A program made the position numbers and the translations under genes. 15,028 nucleotides of DNA from Bacteroidales bacterium. Lineage in GTDB: Bacteria; Bacteroidota; Bacteroidia; Bacteroidales; Tenuifilaceae. The notes beneath the pieces were generated by a model. That model saw nothing but the letters and a program-made list of their open reading frames with translations. It was not told where the DNA came from and did not search any database. The DNA is taken from assembly GCA_020636835.1 (NCBI GenBank), contig JACJXC010000013.1, positions 1 through 15,028 of the forward strand, written 5' to 3'. This document shows positions 13,426 to 15,028 of this stretch, in pieces. The first letter of the stretch is position 1. Each line of letters begins with the position of its first letter.

Positions 13426-14532
13426 ATGAATTTGAGTGTTGATGGGGTAAAACAAATTCTTCGCAGAATTGTACATCCCGAAACCGGTAAGGATATAGTG
13501 GCCATGGAAATGGTTCAGGAGTTGAATGTTGGTGAGAGCAAGGTATCATTTGTGCTTAAGCTTAGCAAAAAGGTCGATCCGTTTGCCTCGGCCATTAAGA
13601 AAATGGCTACAAAGGCGTTAATTGATGAGTATGGCGATAACATTCAGGTTGATATAGCCATTGTGGCCGATACCGCCGAGCGGGTTTCGGTGCTAAAGGA
13701 AAAGGCGTCGGTGAGCCGTGTTAAGAATATTATTGCGGTTGCCTCGGGCAAGGGTGGTGTAGGAAAATCTACTGTAGCCGTGAACCTTGCTGTGGCGGTG
13801 GCTAAAACTGGAGCCAAAGTTGGGTTGATTGACGCGGATATTTATGGCCCATCCATCCCCAAAATGTTTAACATGGAGCATGCTAAGCCCGAGGTTAAAA
13901 AGGAGGACGGTATGGAGCTTATTATACCGGTGGAGAACTACGGTGTTAAAATGCTTTCCATTGGTTTTTTTGTCGATCCCGGTAATGCGTTAATCTGGAG
14001 AGGTCCAATGGCCACCAATGCGTTAAAGCAGCTTATACATCAGGGTGCTTGGAACGATTTGGATTACCTTTTTATTGATATGCCCCCGGGCACAAGCGAT
14101 ATTCATCTTACCCTGGTTCAGGAGGTTGCTGTTACGGGTGCCGTTATTGTCAGCACGCCTCAGGATGTTGCGCTAGCCGATGCCATTAAGGGTATAAGTA
14201 TGTTTACCAGCGATAATATTAAGGTGCCAGTGCTTGGTTTGGTCGAGAATATGGCCTGGTTTACTCCCGCTGAGCTTCCCAACAATAAGTACTACATATT
14301 CGGGAAGGAGGGGTGTAAAAAATTGGCCGAACGGATGCGATTGCCCCTGTTGGGTCAAATTCCAATTGTTCAGAGTATTTGCGAGGGTGGCGATTCGGGC
14401 GAACCCGTTGCTACCGGTACATCAATTGTGGCTGAGGCTTTCGATAAATTGGCTCGCAATGTAATAGAACAGGTGGGCATTCGTAATCGCGACCTTCCGC
14501 CCACCAGCGCTGTGAATGTGAAGCATAAATAA
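13426..14532 (+). CDS. mrp: Mrp/NBP35 (ApbC) family P-loop ATPase, Fe-S cluster carrier
   Basis: The 368-residue protein has an N-terminal MIP18-type (DUF59) domain (about 1-85: VKQILRRIVHPETGKDIV). A deviant Walker A follows, GKGGVGKST (108-116), with the extra Lys of the MinD/Mrp group, then LIDADIYGPSIPKMF (134-148), IDMPPGTSD (217-225) and STPQDVALAD. Family members bind and transfer [4Fe-4S] clusters as dimers through a C-terminal CxxC. Here the matching stretch reads ENMAWFTPAELPNNKYYIFG (274-293) without cysteines; only C297 and C319 are present in the whole protein. Cluster binding would therefore need another arrangement. It is followed 22 bases later by nfu, so the two are probably one transcript for Fe-S delivery. 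Confidence 0.93.
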   Translation: MNLSVDGVKQILRRIVHPETGKDIVAMEMVQELNVGESKVSFVLKLSKKVDPFASAIKKMATKALIDEYGDNIQVDIAIVADTAERVSVLKEKASVSRVKNIIAVASGKGGVGKSTVAVNLAVAVAKTGAKVGLIDADIYGPSIPKMFNMEHAKPEVKKEDGMELIIPVENYGVKMLSIGFFVDPGNALIWRGPMATNALKQLIHQGAWNDLDYLFIDMPPGTSDIHLTLVQEVAVTGAVIVSTPQDVALADAIKGISMFTSDNIKVPVLGLVENMAWFTPAELPNNKYYIFGKEGCKKLAERMRLPLLGQIPIVQSICEGGDSGEPVATGTSIVAEAFDKLARNVIEQVGIRNRDLPPTSAVNVKHK

Positions 14533-14554
14533 CTAATAATAAATAAGAAAAAGT

Positions 14555-14809
14555 ATGTCAGCAAACGAGGAAATCATCAGAAAAGTTAGTGCATCTATCG
14601 AAACAATTCGTCCTTTCCTGCAGAATGATGGTGGGGATATTTCGCTGGTTGAGGTTACCGACGATCTAGTTGTGAAAGTAAAGCTGCTTGGCGCTTGTGG
14701 AAGTTGTCCGTACAGCATTCTTACGCTCAAAAACGGGGTGGAACAGGCTATTAAGCGCGAGGTCCCCGAAATTGTTGAAGTTGTGGCTGTGAATCTGAAT
14801 ATGCAGTAG
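14555..14809 (+). CDS. NifU-like C-terminal domain protein (Nfu-type Fe-S scaffold/carrier)
   Basis: This is an 84-residue stand-alone Nfu domain. It shows IRPFLQNDGGDISLVEV (18-34) and LLGACGSCPYSILTLKNGVE (44-63) with the CxxC pair C48/C51, which holds a [4Fe-4S] cluster at the interface of a dimer, and the final VPEIVEVVAVN. It acts in the cytosol as a carrier of assembled clusters. It starts 22 bases after mrp and precedes a strong terminator, so mrp-nfu looks like a closed operon. Because Mrp here lacks its CxxC, the Nfu protein may supply the cluster-binding part of the pair; that is inference. Confidence 0.94.
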   Translation: MSANEEIIRKVSASIETIRPFLQNDGGDISLVEVTDDLVVKVKLLGACGSCPYSILTLKNGVEQAIKREVPEIVEVVAVNLNMQ

Positions 14810-14832
14810 TTACAACTGTTGCGTTTTTATTT

Positions 14833-14860
14833 AAACTCCTGGATAGCCAGGAGTTTTTTT
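14833..14860 (+). terminator. Intrinsic terminator of mrp-nfu
   Basis: AAACTCCTGG (14833-14842) pairs perfectly with CCAGGAGTTT (14847-14856) around the tetraloop ATAG. The T-run continues to 14860. It starts 24 bases after the nfu stop codon. Confidence 0.92.
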
Positions 14861-14993
14861 ATTTTTCGTTTCCTCACCTTTATAACTATAAGTGGTAAGC
14901 AATATCATCGGGATAGGGTATCTAAATCATTTTTTTATCGATTGAATAGGTCTTGGTACACAGTAACTTGTATACTAATAAACTGTAAATCCC

Positions 14994-15028
14994 ATGAGAC
15001 GGATACTGTTATTCGGGTTATTGCTCGC
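14994..15028 (+). CDS. Start of a probable exported protein (cut by window end)
   Basis: An ATG at 14994 opens MRRILLFGLLLA, two arginines followed by a hydrophobic stretch, as in a signal peptide or a first membrane helix. Only 11 codons are visible, so no family can be named. The 133 bases before it hold no gene and no clear -7 element (TAACTTGT at 14964 is the nearest). Confidence 0.4.
   Translation, partial: MRRILLFGLLL

Overview
The window reads as chromosomal DNA of a Bacteroidota bacterium, probably of the Bacteroidales/Marinilabiliales type; I cannot name a genus. Four kinds of evidence agree. Most genes lack a clear Shine-Dalgarno sequence. Several are preceded by the Bacteroidota -7 promoter element TAnnTTTG, often extended to TTTGCA. 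A GldH lipoprotein is encoded. IspG is the long three-domain form, and PGK carries an insert that I recall from this phylum.

Layout. Positions 2-319 (+) are the end of a MurG-like glycosyltransferase. It converges on ispG (322-2208, -), which makes isoprenoid precursors. ispG diverges from a plus-strand group: rbfA, a class I SAM methyltransferase and a LolC/E-type permease (2364-4792). Next comes a minus-strand block. In transcription order it holds pgk (8928-7666), a LuxE/PaaK-like acyl-activating protein (7605-6625), and a two-gene AT-rich module (6546-4821) of an OLD/RecF-type AAA ATPase overlapping a DUF4276 TOPRIM-like protein. From 9190 on, all genes are on the plus strand: holB (clamp-loader delta'), ricT (PSP1 domain) overlapping gldH, trmB overlapping an alkyltransferase-like protein, then an mrp-nfu iron-sulfur pair closed by a strong terminator. 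The first codons of an exported protein lie at the right edge.

Most of the window is housekeeping: isoprenoids, ribosome maturation, glycolysis, replication, tRNA modification and Fe-S assembly. The accessory part is 4821-6594. It is much more AT-rich than its neighbours and matches the architecture of anti-phage ATPase plus TOPRIM systems (AbiL, RloAB and PARIS are comparable). Its predicted promoter lies between the arms of an inverted repeat. I would call this a candidate two-gene defence operon of a recognisable general type, not a wholly new system. Other points of interest are a perfect hairpin plus T-run ending seven bases before the LuxE-like start codon, 10-bp tandem repeats upstream of holB, an Mrp without the usual CxxC, and an MGMT homologue whose active-site Cys is Ala.
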